A stretch of 37,699 bases of DNA from an uncultured Mediterranea sp. (GTDB lineage: Bacteria > Bacteroidota > Bacteroidia > Bacteroidales > Bacteroidaceae), in contig CAMGIP010000008.1 of assembly GCA_946056155.1 (NCBI GenBank), positions 1 to 37,699 of the forward strand, in the 5' to 3' direction. Numbering within the stretch: position 1 is the first letter of the stretch; each line of letters opens with the position of its first letter. A program made the translations under genes and the position numbers. The notes under the pieces were generated by a model. That model saw nothing but the letters and a program-made list of their open reading frames with translations. It had not been told where the DNA came from and searched no databases. Below are positions 7,044 to 16,032 of the stretch, one piece after another.

Positions 7044-9608
7044 ATGAAATGTCCGAAATGTAATGCAGAGCTCCGACCCGGTGCAAAGTTTTGTACCAAG
7101 TGCGGAGCAAAGATAGAGGCTCAGCCGGTATGTCCTAAGTGTGGTGCTGCGTTGAAGCCTGGTGCCAAGTTCTGTACGAAATGTGGTACGAAACTGGCCG
7201 CACAGTCGGCCGCACAGCCTCAAACTCCTTCTGCGGGACAGACGGCTGCCCAAACGAGACCACAGACGGCTGTGCAGGGGCCATCCGTTGCCGTGAACAA
7301 CGATAAGGCCACACAAACGGCTCAGGATATGAATACGGCAGGGGGACGCATCTATTGGAATATCCAGCCGGGACTGGTGGCACGTGTCATCAGCGAGGCG
7401 GAGTTTGACTCCTACAAGCAGGTGCGGGGGGTGATTATCCCGGAGGGTACTACCGCCTATATCCGCTGCAACGGACGTACCATTGCCTCCATCAGTGGGG
7501 GTACCTACGACTTTGTTGAGGAGGGACGATCGGCCGGAGGCATCTTCAGTCAGATGGGAGAGAGCATTGGACAGGCCTTGAGCAGCGGATGGCGCTTCAT
7601 CACCTCGCTCTTCAAGAAGAAAAGTGAGATGGAGCAGAATTCGCAGATGAAGGGACCGGAGGATCTCTATCGCGAACAGCAGCAGCTGATTCTGGAGAAT
7701 GCCCGCAGAGGGGCGGCTTTCTCGGTCATCATCCTCTTGGATAAGGCATTCCCTCTCCTTGTGGGGGCACGTCGCGAGTCGCTGGATGACTATGCGCAGT
7801 TTGAGCCGATGAAGATACAGACTCGTCACCTGCAGCTGTCGGTGGGAGTCAATGCCTATTTCCGCATCATCAATCCCGAGATGTTTATCATCCATTACCT
7901 GACCGACAAGACGTTGCTCAATACGGCTGCCATCGTGCATGAAATCTCTGATTCGATCCGCGTGGTGCTTCAGGAGACGCTCTACGATACCGACCTCTCT
8001 ACGGGACGGGTTACACCGGAGATGCATGCCCTGCTTAAGGAACGGGTCAACAGCATTGCTGACCAGGCCTTCTTCGGCCTCTCGATCGTGCGCATCGTGG
8101 AGATCTCTGCGACTAATGAGGACCTGAACCGTTTCGCTACCCTCAGCCGAGAACTCTATCTCTCCGAACAGGAGCTGGACTACCTGCGGCGGACCAATGA
8201 CTTCAAGAACCGACTGGCTGACGTGACCAATGCTCAGCGGATTCATGAGGCCTCTTCGGACCTTGAACTGCAGCGGCAGCTTCATGAAATCAATCGTTCC
8301 GGACGGCAGGAGGAGCTGCTTCATGAGGATGAACTGGCGAAGTTTGAACTGCTGCTCCGCAATGAACGTATCTTGCGCGAGGCTCGGACGGAGGAGGAAC
8401 GCAATGCGGCGCTGCATGAGATTGCCAAGACGCAACTGGTGCGTGAAGAGGAACTGAATGCACTTGAGCATAACCTGAAGACCAATGAGTATCAGCGTGG
8501 TATGGCACTGGCCATGATGCAGCTCAAGGATAGCATCGAGTTTGAACGGGTGCGCTTGGAGGGCGAGGCGGACAAGGCGGTGATGGTGGCTCGTAAGGAG
8601 ATGGAGATTCAGGCTCTGAAGGATGACTATGCCGATAGCCGATTTGATAAGGAACTGGATCAGCAACGCCGCGTGGCGGAGACCCGGCTGGATCTGGAAC
8701 AGCGCCAAAGGGATATGGACTACAACGATGCTCGTCGGATGCATGATATGCAGCGTGAGGATGATGAAGCGCAGTTCCGTCAGTTCATGGCGATGCAGAG
8801 TGCAGAAGAGCAGGCGAGGGAGAACCAGCGACGCCATGAGGCGGAGATGGAACAGAACCGCCTGAGAAGTGCCGAGGAGATGGAACGGATGAAGTGGGAG
8901 AATGCGCAGACTCTCTCTGAGGAGAAGGTATGGGCGCTCAAGGGGGGCGACGAGGCGGTGGCTTATGCCCAAAGCCGATACAGCGTGGAGGCCGAACGGC
9001 AGGCGCAGGAGCGCTTGGAATCCCAAAGACGTGAACAGGAGGCTAGACTGGATGCCGAAAGGGCGGCCCGAGATGCGGACCAGCGAGACACGAAGGAGCG
9101 TATGTTTGAGATGATGAGTCAGATGATGAATATGGCGGGGGGAATGCAGGCCAACCGACAGCAGGAACGGGAGGAGCAGATGCGCTACCAAATGGAGGAG
9201 AAGGACCGACAGCTGCGCGAACGCGATGAGCGTATTCGCAGGCAGGAGGGACGGATGGATACGGCTTACGATCGGGCTCTCGACTATACCACACGGGGTG
9301 CACAGCAGCCCTATGCTGGAGGTCAACCGCCTTACACTGGCGGTGTACAGCAGCCCTATGCTGGAGGGCAGCAGCCTTTCACTGGTGGTGCGCAGCAGCC
9401 TTATGCAGGGGGGCAGCAGCCTTACAACAGTGGTGCACAGCAGCCTTACAACAGCGGTGCACAGCAGCCTTATGCAGGGGGACAGCAAGGTAATACTCAG
9501 CCGCAGAGTGAAGGAGGGAAAGCAATTTCTTCAGTTTGTCCGGAATGTGGCTCTCCCGTGGATCCCGGCTCCCGCTTCTGTGACAACTGCGGAGCTGAGA
9601 TAGGATAA
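7044..9608 (+). CDS. Zinc-ribbon SPFH-domain protein with long coiled coil and Gly/Gln/Pro/Tyr repeat tail
   Basis: Two N-terminal zinc ribbons (MKCPKCNAELRPGAKFCTKCG; VCPKCGAALKPGAKFCTKCG), one C-terminal (VCPECGSPVDPGSRFCDNCG); SPFH-like core VIIPEGTTAYIRCNGRTIASISGGTYDF...LQLSVGVNAYFRIINPEMFIIHYL; then charged coiled coil and QQPYAGG repeats. Confidence 0.8.
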   Translation: MKCPKCNAELRPGAKFCTKCGAKIEAQPVCPKCGAALKPGAKFCTKCGTKLAAQSAAQPQTPSAGQTAAQTRPQTAVQGPSVAVNNDKATQTAQDMNTAGGRIYWNIQPGLVARVISEAEFDSYKQVRGVIIPEGTTAYIRCNGRTIASISGGTYDFVEEGRSAGGIFSQMGESIGQALSSGWRFITSLFKKKSEMEQNSQMKGPEDLYREQQQLILENARRGAAFSVIILLDKAFPLLVGARRESLDDYAQFEPMKIQTRHLQLSVGVNAYFRIINPEMFIIHYLTDKTLLNTAAIVHEISDSIRVVLQETLYDTDLSTGRVTPEMHALLKERVNSIADQAFFGLSIVRIVEISATNEDLNRFATLSRELYLSEQELDYLRRTNDFKNRLADVTNAQRIHEASSDLELQRQLHEINRSGRQEELLHEDELAKFELLLRNERILREARTEEERNAALHEIAKTQLVREEELNALEHNLKTNEYQRGMALAMMQLKDSIEFERVRLEGEADKAVMVARKEMEIQALKDDYADSRFDKELDQQRRVAETRLDLEQRQRDMDYNDARRMHDMQREDDEAQFRQFMAMQSAEEQARENQRRHEAEMEQNRLRSAEEMERMKWENAQTLSEEKVWALKGGDEAVAYAQSRYSVEAERQAQERLESQRREQEARLDAERAARDADQRDTKERMFEMMSQMMNMAGGMQANRQQEREEQMRYQMEEKDRQLRERDERIRRQEGRMDTAYDRALDYTTRGAQQPYAGGQPPYTGGVQQPYAGGQQPFTGGAQQPYAGGQQPYNSGAQQPYNSGAQQPYAGGQQGNTQPQSEGGKAISSVCPECGSPVDPGSRFCDNCGAEIG
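9298..9486 (+). repeat. In-frame tandem repeat encoding [GGxQQPY(A/T/N)]n
   Basis: Repeated cagcagccttatgcaggggg / cagcagccttacaacagtggtg units of about 24 bp within the SPFH gene. Confidence 0.85.
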
Positions 9609-9630
9609 TCGGACGGCAATATAGGAGAAA

Positions 9631-9900
9631 ATGACACAGAAAAAACAACATAGAGAACTGGACCGGGTAGTGGGTAGGCTGCAGTGGGAGGAACGTAACC
9701 AAGCATCCAAGTCGGAAGGACGCTATGCCGTGCTGACGACGAGGGATAATGTGCACTACAAACTCTACCGCTCTGGTGAATTGCCCTTCAATGACTCCTT
9801 TTTCGACAGTTACATCGGCCACATGGTCTGTGTTCATGGTACGATAGAGGAGGAGGGGTATCTGAGAATTGAAAGTATTGAAGTACAAGTAATCTTTTAA
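9631..9900 (+). CDS. Small (89 aa) hypothetical protein, possibly OB-fold-like
   Basis: ORF tightly packed between two zinc-ribbon genes in the same direction (22 bp and 5 bp gaps); predominantly beta-type sequence. Confidence 0.6.
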   Translation: MTQKKQHRELDRVVGRLQWEERNQASKSEGRYAVLTTRDNVHYKLYRSGELPFNDSFFDSYIGHMVCVHGTIEEEGYLRIESIEVQVIF

Positions 9901-9905
9901 TAAGT

Positions 9906-11171
9906 ATGAGTACAGGAAGATTTTGCCCCGAATGTGGGAAGGAAGTGGGCGTGGATGAACGATTTTGCGATAGCTGCGGTACAGAAGTTCCCTTGGAGTC
10001 AGCCGAAAGCCAACCGAACGTGGCTTCGATGCCGCAAGATGAACCTATGATTGGTGCAGGTGCACGGGTCAATGCTACTGGAGGAATCCACAAGACTACG
10101 CACCAGCATGTCAATGTCAACACTTCGCAGGTTGATAACTCACAGACGGTGAACAATACCACCATTGTGATGGAGAGCAAGAGCGAAGTTCAATATTGTG
10201 AAGTGTGCGGTAACCCCTTGGGTGAGAAGCATCCGCGATGCCCCAGGTGTGGTAAGCAGATCTGTTTTGATTGTAAAGTGAAGGGGAAGAACCGCTGCGT
10301 GGAGTGCGAGAAGAAGGCGCGTGAGGAGTATCGCGTGGCTTTCCAGCAACTGATGCTCACCACCAACGGCCAATTGGGGGCAGCAGGACGACAGATGTTG
10401 AACCAGAAGGCTCGGGAACTGGATGTGGAGGATGTGAAGGGGGAGATTGAAAAGGAACTGACGGAGTTCTTCCGCGCTCAACGCCCTCAACAACCCAACG
10501 TGGTGGAACAGCATGCAGTGAGTGCGGCTGCAGCTGCTGGTACTTCCGTGGCTGCCTCAACGACAAGGGGTGGATCGACTGGAAACAGGGGTACCTTTAC
10601 ACCCAATGACCTCCCCTCACGCAGGGGTGAGGCCGCTGACGATACCAATAAGGGGATGGATGCGCTCACTGGCGGACAGGGAGTCAACCGCACCAACAAC
10701 GCTATGCCGCAGGGCAAGCACAACGAGGGTGGAGGTAACCGTATGCTCTGGTTCGGCTTGGGTGGTGTAGCTGCCGTGGCACTGATTGCCTTCATGGCTT
10801 TTGGCGGTGGAGGAGAGAAGACGACTCCTGCTCCGAATGCAAATGCCTCCCAGCAGATCGAACAGAAGGCACAGCCGACAGCTGCTCCTGCACAACCGGC
10901 TCCAGTGGTAGCTCCTGCCACCCAATCGACACCCGTCAAACCTCAGCGCGATACCAACTATGAGGCGGGAATGGCTGCCTATAACAAAGGAGAGGCCCTG
11001 GAAGCTATTGCTGCCTTCAAGAAGTCGGGCAGTGCCCAATCCAACTACATGTTGGGTGTTATCTACGAGTCGGGTTTGGGCAATGTGGGCTCTAATGCCA
11101 TGTTGGCTCGTAAGTTCTTCAAGAAGGCGGCTGCCCAAGGCAGTGCGGAGGCCAAAGCTAAACTGAATTAA
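9906..11171 (+). CDS. Zinc-ribbon protein with second Cys-rich (B-box-like) motif, single TM helix and C-terminal Sel1/TPR-like repeats
   Basis: RFCPECGKEVGVDERFCDSCG; YCEVCGNPLGEKHPRCPRCGKQICFDCKVKGKNRCVEC; TM MLWFGLGGVAAVALIAFMAFGG; Sel1-like NYMLGVIYESGLGNVGSNAMLARKFFKKAAAQGSAEAKAKL. Confidence 0.75.
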   Translation: MSTGRFCPECGKEVGVDERFCDSCGTEVPLESAESQPNVASMPQDEPMIGAGARVNATGGIHKTTHQHVNVNTSQVDNSQTVNNTTIVMESKSEVQYCEVCGNPLGEKHPRCPRCGKQICFDCKVKGKNRCVECEKKAREEYRVAFQQLMLTTNGQLGAAGRQMLNQKARELDVEDVKGEIEKELTEFFRAQRPQQPNVVEQHAVSAAAAAGTSVAASTTRGGSTGNRGTFTPNDLPSRRGEAADDTNKGMDALTGGQGVNRTNNAMPQGKHNEGGGNRMLWFGLGGVAAVALIAFMAFGGGGEKTTPAPNANASQQIEQKAQPTAAPAQPAPVVAPATQSTPVKPQRDTNYEAGMAAYNKGEALEAIAAFKKSGSAQSNYMLGVIYESGLGNVGSNAMLARKFFKKAAAQGSAEAKAKLN

Positions 11172-11219
11172 GACAAAAGAAACCACTTGAATTTATTACT
11201 CTAAAATTCACGAATTATA

Positions 11220-12125
11220 ATGAAAAGAGCATTGATCTTTGCTATCTGCTTCTTCTGGATGGCTGCAGTAGCATTTGCACAAGAGGAGTACAGAAAACCC
11301 ACCATATTGGTGGCTGGATTTAAGAATATGGGTAATGTGGGCCGCAGTGAGGCGGACATCGTGCGCAACACGATCATCTCCTCACTCTCCAAGCAGAGCC
11401 GGGTGCAGTTGGTGGATCTCGAGACAGAGACAACCCTGACTACTGAACAGAAACGTCGCCTCAGTGAGGCGACCATTGAGGACTTCATGGCCAACGGCGG
11501 TGAGGAGATGTCACGCATGGTGGCCAATTACATTGTGGTGGGCTCTGTCTCCGACATGACCATCACTCAGAAAGAACATAAGAGCGACAAAGGTACCACC
11601 TATTCCTATGAAGCCAAAGTGACCTACGTTGTCAAGGCGGTCTCTTCCAAGAACGGTACCATTGCCTATTCCGGTACGCTGACCAGCTCTAAGACCAAGG
11701 ATACCCGCGATGAGGCACGCAGTGCTGCCTTGAGCTCCGCAGGTTTGGGCTGCGGCTTTGTGCAGTACTTGGCTCCTCTCACGGGCGAGGTGTATGAGGG
11801 TGACTATACGGAGAAGAAAGGACGTTTGCTCACCTGCTACATCAAGCTCGGTGCCATACATGGTGTACGTGAAGGCGACTATTTCGATATTCAGAAGGTG
11901 AAGTATGTGGCCGGTGAAGCACTGTATGAAGAGGTAGGGGTTTTGAAGGTGACCGATGTGCACAACAAGATTGCCGAATGTCAGGTGCGCAAGAAGGGGG
12001 CTGAAGAGGTGCTGGCTGCCATGAAGCAGTACCTGCGCGACCGCTCCCTGAATCCTGAAGCAGCACGTCCTTTGGTGGTTACCTCTCGTTGCGACGGAGG
12101 TGGTGGACTGCTCAACTTCTTCTAA
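11220..12125 (+). CDS. CsgG/HfaB-like exported protein
   Basis: Signal peptide MKRALIFAICFFWMAAVAFAQ; KPTILVAGFKNMGNVG, IVRNTIISSLSKQSRVQLVD and YIVVGSVSDMTI resemble the CsgG family. Confidence 0.65.
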   Translation: MKRALIFAICFFWMAAVAFAQEEYRKPTILVAGFKNMGNVGRSEADIVRNTIISSLSKQSRVQLVDLETETTLTTEQKRRLSEATIEDFMANGGEEMSRMVANYIVVGSVSDMTITQKEHKSDKGTTYSYEAKVTYVVKAVSSKNGTIAYSGTLTSSKTKDTRDEARSAALSSAGLGCGFVQYLAPLTGEVYEGDYTEKKGRLLTCYIKLGAIHGVREGDYFDIQKVKYVAGEALYEEVGVLKVTDVHNKIAECQVRKKGAEEVLAAMKQYLRDRSLNPEAARPLVVTSRCDGGGGLLNFF

Positions 12126-12258
12126 TTTCTGCTGGGTAGCTCTATCACTTTTCTACGTACTGTAGTCCTTCTACGTAAAGGAACCTTCTCAACAGCGTGA
12201 AGTCCTTCGGAAAAGTAGCTCTTTTACTTACAGTAATTTATTAGAAAATTCAATTGTT

Positions 12259-13626
12259 ATGGGAAATCAATCTTTCAATCATCTTTATTCAAGGATGGGT
12301 CTTCAGGGCACGAAGTTGCAGGATAGCCTGGGTACATTGCGCCCAAGCCGTTGTAACACGCTGCTGTTGATGGTGGTGAGTCTGCTCTGTACCTTTCCGC
12401 TCCATGCGCAGCTGCGCGGTAGTGACTGGCAGAACGTCTCCTGTACTGCCCCCTCCGACAAGATTGCTACCTTCCGTTCGGAGGGTCGCGCCGACAAAAA
12501 GGACCAGGTGGCTGCGGATGCCAAGTGCCGCCTCTTCTACGCACTCTTCTACAAGGGAGTGCCCGGTATCAATGATGACCAGCCGCTTATAAGCGATGAC
12601 GATGCCACCGTCACTGCCCCATTCTTCAACGGAGGGAGTGCATACGAAGCTTACATCATCAGTACCGATGGGGCTGACAATGCGCGAAAGGTTAACGGCA
12701 AGTATGTGGCGGCGTGTACCATCACCGTGAGTATGAAGGTGCTCACCGAGTATCTTCAAAAGCACAAGGTGATGACAGGCTCTTCGGTCTTCGGCAGTGG
12801 TGAAGGACCGCTGATGCCCAGTATCGTTGTCGTACCCTATCGCAAGACAGGGGAAAACTTCAAGTCTATCCTGGAGAATGACTTCGATCGTCGTTTGGCC
12901 GTTTCCAGCGTAGTGGACGGCTTCCGTTCACGCGATGTGGTCACCTCCAACATTGAACAGCTGGTGCGCAGTGTACAGCGCCGGGGCGAGTACGAGGCCA
13001 ACTCGGCCGATTCCAACGACAAGCAGCTACTGCTCTCTTCCGATGCCGATGTTTATGTAGAGGTGGATCTGCAGAAAAACTCCAATGCGCAGGGTAATCA
13101 GGTGTCGCTCATTCTACGGGCCTTCGAGACCTCTACTGGCAGTGACCTCGCCAGCAAGAATGCCGTGACTCGGCGTTATCCCAATGCCGGGGTTGAGTAT
13201 CTGGTAAAGATGGCTGTGCAGAGCAACCTTCAGGCCTTCCTTGATGACATTTGTGCACACTGGAAGAAACCCTCTACGGCAGCTGGACAGGGCACTCGCG
13301 TAGTGATGCAGTTCTCCATCGACGGAAGCTGTACAGCCACTATGCGTGACCCCGTGAGTGCGCAGAATGGGATGCCTCTGGCCAATCTCGTGCGCCAGTG
13401 GGTACGCAAGAACTGCTTCAAGGCACAGTACCACATGAAGGGTATCGTGGATGAGAGCATGATTTTTGACTCCGTCACTATGCCGCCTGTAGATCAGGAC
13501 GGACTACCGATGGATGCCGAACAGTTTGCCTATCTGTTGCAGGAGTTCCTCCAGGAGAAGGGGGTATCTACCCGTTACGTGACTGAGGGAACCACTATTC
13601 TATTCACTATTTTATCTGTGGAGTGA
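12259..13626 (+). CDS. Exported hypothetical protein, DUF6175-like
   Basis: Signal-like LLLMVVSLLCTFPLHAQ; TFRSEGRADKKDQVAADAKCRLFYALFYKGVPG and PSIVVVPYRKTGENFKSILENDFDRRLAVSSV; genomic context with LPP20/CsgG genes. Start codon uncertain. Confidence 0.5.
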   Translation: MGNQSFNHLYSRMGLQGTKLQDSLGTLRPSRCNTLLLMVVSLLCTFPLHAQLRGSDWQNVSCTAPSDKIATFRSEGRADKKDQVAADAKCRLFYALFYKGVPGINDDQPLISDDDATVTAPFFNGGSAYEAYIISTDGADNARKVNGKYVAACTITVSMKVLTEYLQKHKVMTGSSVFGSGEGPLMPSIVVVPYRKTGENFKSILENDFDRRLAVSSVVDGFRSRDVVTSNIEQLVRSVQRRGEYEANSADSNDKQLLLSSDADVYVEVDLQKNSNAQGNQVSLILRAFETSTGSDLASKNAVTRRYPNAGVEYLVKMAVQSNLQAFLDDICAHWKKPSTAAGQGTRVVMQFSIDGSCTATMRDPVSAQNGMPLANLVRQWVRKNCFKAQYHMKGIVDESMIFDSVTMPPVDQDGLPMDAEQFAYLLQEFLQEKGVSTRYVTEGTTILFTILSVE

Positions 13627-14969
13627 TGAAACAACGAGTATGGATTACATTTTGTGGCCTTTGGATGGTGACTCTTCTCCTGAAGGCACAGGCACCGGAT
13701 TGGGTGCAGACCCATCCCGTTTCGGATGAGGCGTATGTGGGTGTGGGCATGGCACCACTCTCCGATGCCGATCATGTGCGTAAAGCTACGCAGAATGCAC
13801 TGGCCGATATGGCTTCGCAGATAGCCCTGAAGGTGGATGACCAATCCTTCCTGCATACGGTGGATGTGGATGGACGTTCACGACAGCTCTTTGAGGATAA
13901 AATCAAGAATTCGCTCACGGCCTGGATCGAGGGGCACGAACTGGTGGACTCTTATCGTTCAGACCGCAACTATTATGTCTATTACAAGCTTTCCAAGAAG
14001 AACTATGCCCTCCATGTGGAGGATCGTCGCCGTCAAGTGTCGGAGAGTGGATATGAGTACCTGAGTCAGGGACAGGAGGCTGAGGCATCCATGGACCTGA
14101 AGCGTGCGGTTGAACTCTATGCTAAGGGATTGGAACTGGTGGAGCCTTGGACCTTCCTTAATCTGGAGGTGAGTCGCCAGAGCGGCAGGGTTCGTGTGGC
14201 AGACCAGCTTTATACCTCGCTTCTCGGGGTCTTCAGCGGCATGGCCATCACGACCAATGTCCATGAGGTGGAGGGTGAACCCTTCAAGCCGGTGGCTACA
14301 CCCATTGCAGGGTGTCTCTCCCGTCGGGGCGAAGTGGTTCCTGGCATCCCCCTGGCTGCTCGCTTTGTCAAGGGTAAAGGGGAAACTACTCCTCCCATCG
14401 CTACGGATCATACCGGTACGGCGGAGTTCTACATCACCAACATCACCGCTAAGGAGGGTGTGCAGGAGGTGCGTATCGCCATTGATGAGAGCTGCTTGGC
14501 TACTCTGCCCCAAAGCTATAAGTCTCTGCTGAGCCGACAGTCTTGGCCTGAAGCCAAGGTGACAGTGACCCTGAGCAATCAACCCGTGCTGGCCTATCTC
14601 TTTGTGAAGGATGATCACGACCTTGAGGGTTGCGAGCGTAACATCGGCAGTCTGCTGACCAACAACTACTTCTCCATGACCGATGACCCCGATGCTGCCC
14701 TCTGCTTCATTGAGTTGGAGAGCAGTGTGGAGATTGGGACCACCATTCCCGGTGCGGCGTACGATCTCAACCCCTGCTTTTGTACGCTCACGCTGAAGTT
14801 CTACAACAACAAAACAGAACAGCTCCTGCTCAACTATACCCTCAACCGTATCAAGGTACTCACACCGGTCACCAAGTCGGCTGAGGAGTCTATCGCTATG
14901 TGTATCCGGGAGGTGATGAAGCGGGTCAATCGGGAGCTGCCTATGAAACTCAAGAAGCTCAGTTTCTGA
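13626..14969 (+). CDS. LPP20-family-like exported protein
   Basis: Signal peptide; APDWVQTHPVSDEAYVGVGMAPLSDADHVRKATQNALADMASQIALKVDDQS matches LPP20-type N-terminal pattern; ATG overlaps the upstream TGA. Confidence 0.65.
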   Translation: MKQRVWITFCGLWMVTLLLKAQAPDWVQTHPVSDEAYVGVGMAPLSDADHVRKATQNALADMASQIALKVDDQSFLHTVDVDGRSRQLFEDKIKNSLTAWIEGHELVDSYRSDRNYYVYYKLSKKNYALHVEDRRRQVSESGYEYLSQGQEAEASMDLKRAVELYAKGLELVEPWTFLNLEVSRQSGRVRVADQLYTSLLGVFSGMAITTNVHEVEGEPFKPVATPIAGCLSRRGEVVPGIPLAARFVKGKGETTPPIATDHTGTAEFYITNITAKEGVQEVRIAIDESCLATLPQSYKSLLSRQSWPEAKVTVTLSNQPVLAYLFVKDDHDLEGCERNIGSLLTNNYFSMTDDPDAALCFIELESSVEIGTTIPGAAYDLNPCFCTLTLKFYNNKTEQLLLNYTLNRIKVLTPVTKSAEESIAMCIREVMKRVNRELPMKLKKLSF

Positions 14970-14998
14970 AGGTACACCCGATAATGGAGATTTGATAA

Positions 14999-15116
14999 GT
15001 TGACGAGTTCATGAGCTGATCAGTTGATGAAGTATGTGTTGACGAGTTTATGAGCTGACAAGTTGATGAGTTTATGCGTTGACGAGTTCATGAGCTGATC
15101 AGTTGATGAAGTATGC
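14999..15116 (+). repeat. Tandem 39-40 bp repeat, 3 copies
   Basis: gttgacgagtt[c/t]atgagctga[t/c][c/a]agttgatga[a/g].. starting at 14999, 15038 and 15078. Confidence 0.85.
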
Positions 15117-15317
15117 ATAGACTACTTAATGTGCAGAAAGGTTGGCAAAGTATTTGTCTATAGGGTATCTATGTCGGATATACCTCTCCTTATCAGCTAC
15201 TTGCCTTGTCCTTTTGTCTAGCCAAAAATAATTGAAAAGGAGCTTATCGACTCAATTATAAATGATATATTGCATAGGGATTATCCATTTGTTGATTGAA
15301 TAATAAATTATTAAAAG

Positions 15318-15866
15318 ATGAAGAAATTACATTGTATTTCCTTGCTGCTCTTAATCCTCTGTTTGTGCAGTTGTGGATCGAGCAAAAAGGTGGAGAAGAG
15401 TCCCATCAAGACTTTTGTAATGCCCTGTTCCGAGTTAGTAAGCGGTAATGGGGTGCTCCGGGCATGGGCTTCGGGGAGGTCGGACAATGAAACGGCTGCC
15501 CGTAAGAAGGCGCAAGCTGCAGCTGCTGCCGAGCTGGCCGCTATGCTGAGCCGTACCGTTCAAGCCACAACGGAAGACTACACCACTGCCCTGTCGGGAG
15601 CGGATCGCTCGGAATCTCGTTCCCTGCTGAATGATAAGGTGAAAATCTCGGTCAATGAGACCCTCAAGGGGGCTACGATAGCCTGCGATCGCTGGACTCA
15701 TGATGAGGCCACGGGTCAATATACCAACTACATTGTGATGGAGCTACAGGGTGAGGAGTTCCTGAAAATCCTCTACGAAACCTTGGGATCTTCCCGTCAG
15801 ATTGACCGTGAACTGCTTCGCAAGCTCTTCATGGAGAATATCGACAAAAGTGCCAAGAAGGAGTAA
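15318..15866 (+). CDS. LPP20-like lipoprotein
   Basis: Lipoprotein signal MKKLHCISLLLLILCLCSC|GSS; GNGVLRAWASGRSDNETAARKKAQAAAAAELAAMLSRTVQATTEDYT. Confidence 0.68.
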   Translation: MKKLHCISLLLLILCLCSCGSSKKVEKSPIKTFVMPCSELVSGNGVLRAWASGRSDNETAARKKAQAAAAAELAAMLSRTVQATTEDYTTALSGADRSESRSLLNDKVKISVNETLKGATIACDRWTHDEATGQYTNYIVMELQGEEFLKILYETLGSSRQIDRELLRKLFMENIDKSAKKE

Positions 15867-15904
15867 CTCAGTCACCATACGAAGAGATTCTTTCCCTATA
15901 AACC

Positions 15905-15940
15905 AAAAGCCCGGAGCAATAACTCCGGGCTTTACTATTA
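15905..15940 (+). terminator. Rho-independent terminator after LPP20-like lipoprotein gene
   Basis: aaagcccggag-caataa-ctccgggcttt, perfect 11-bp stem with T tract. Confidence 0.8.
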
Positions 15941-16032
15941 TTCTTCAATTCAAGTCTCGTATATCCTTACATACCGTGAGAGGCCACCCTGTCAGCGTCA
16001 GCGCCATGGCAAATTGACCTGATCAATCCCGG

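Noticed and set aside
6924-9488. 854-aa antisense ORF opposite the SPFH gene
   Set aside because: Shadow ORF: Leu/His/Arg-rich low-complexity translation with no recognisable motif, antisense to a gene with clear zinc-ribbon and SPFH signatures.
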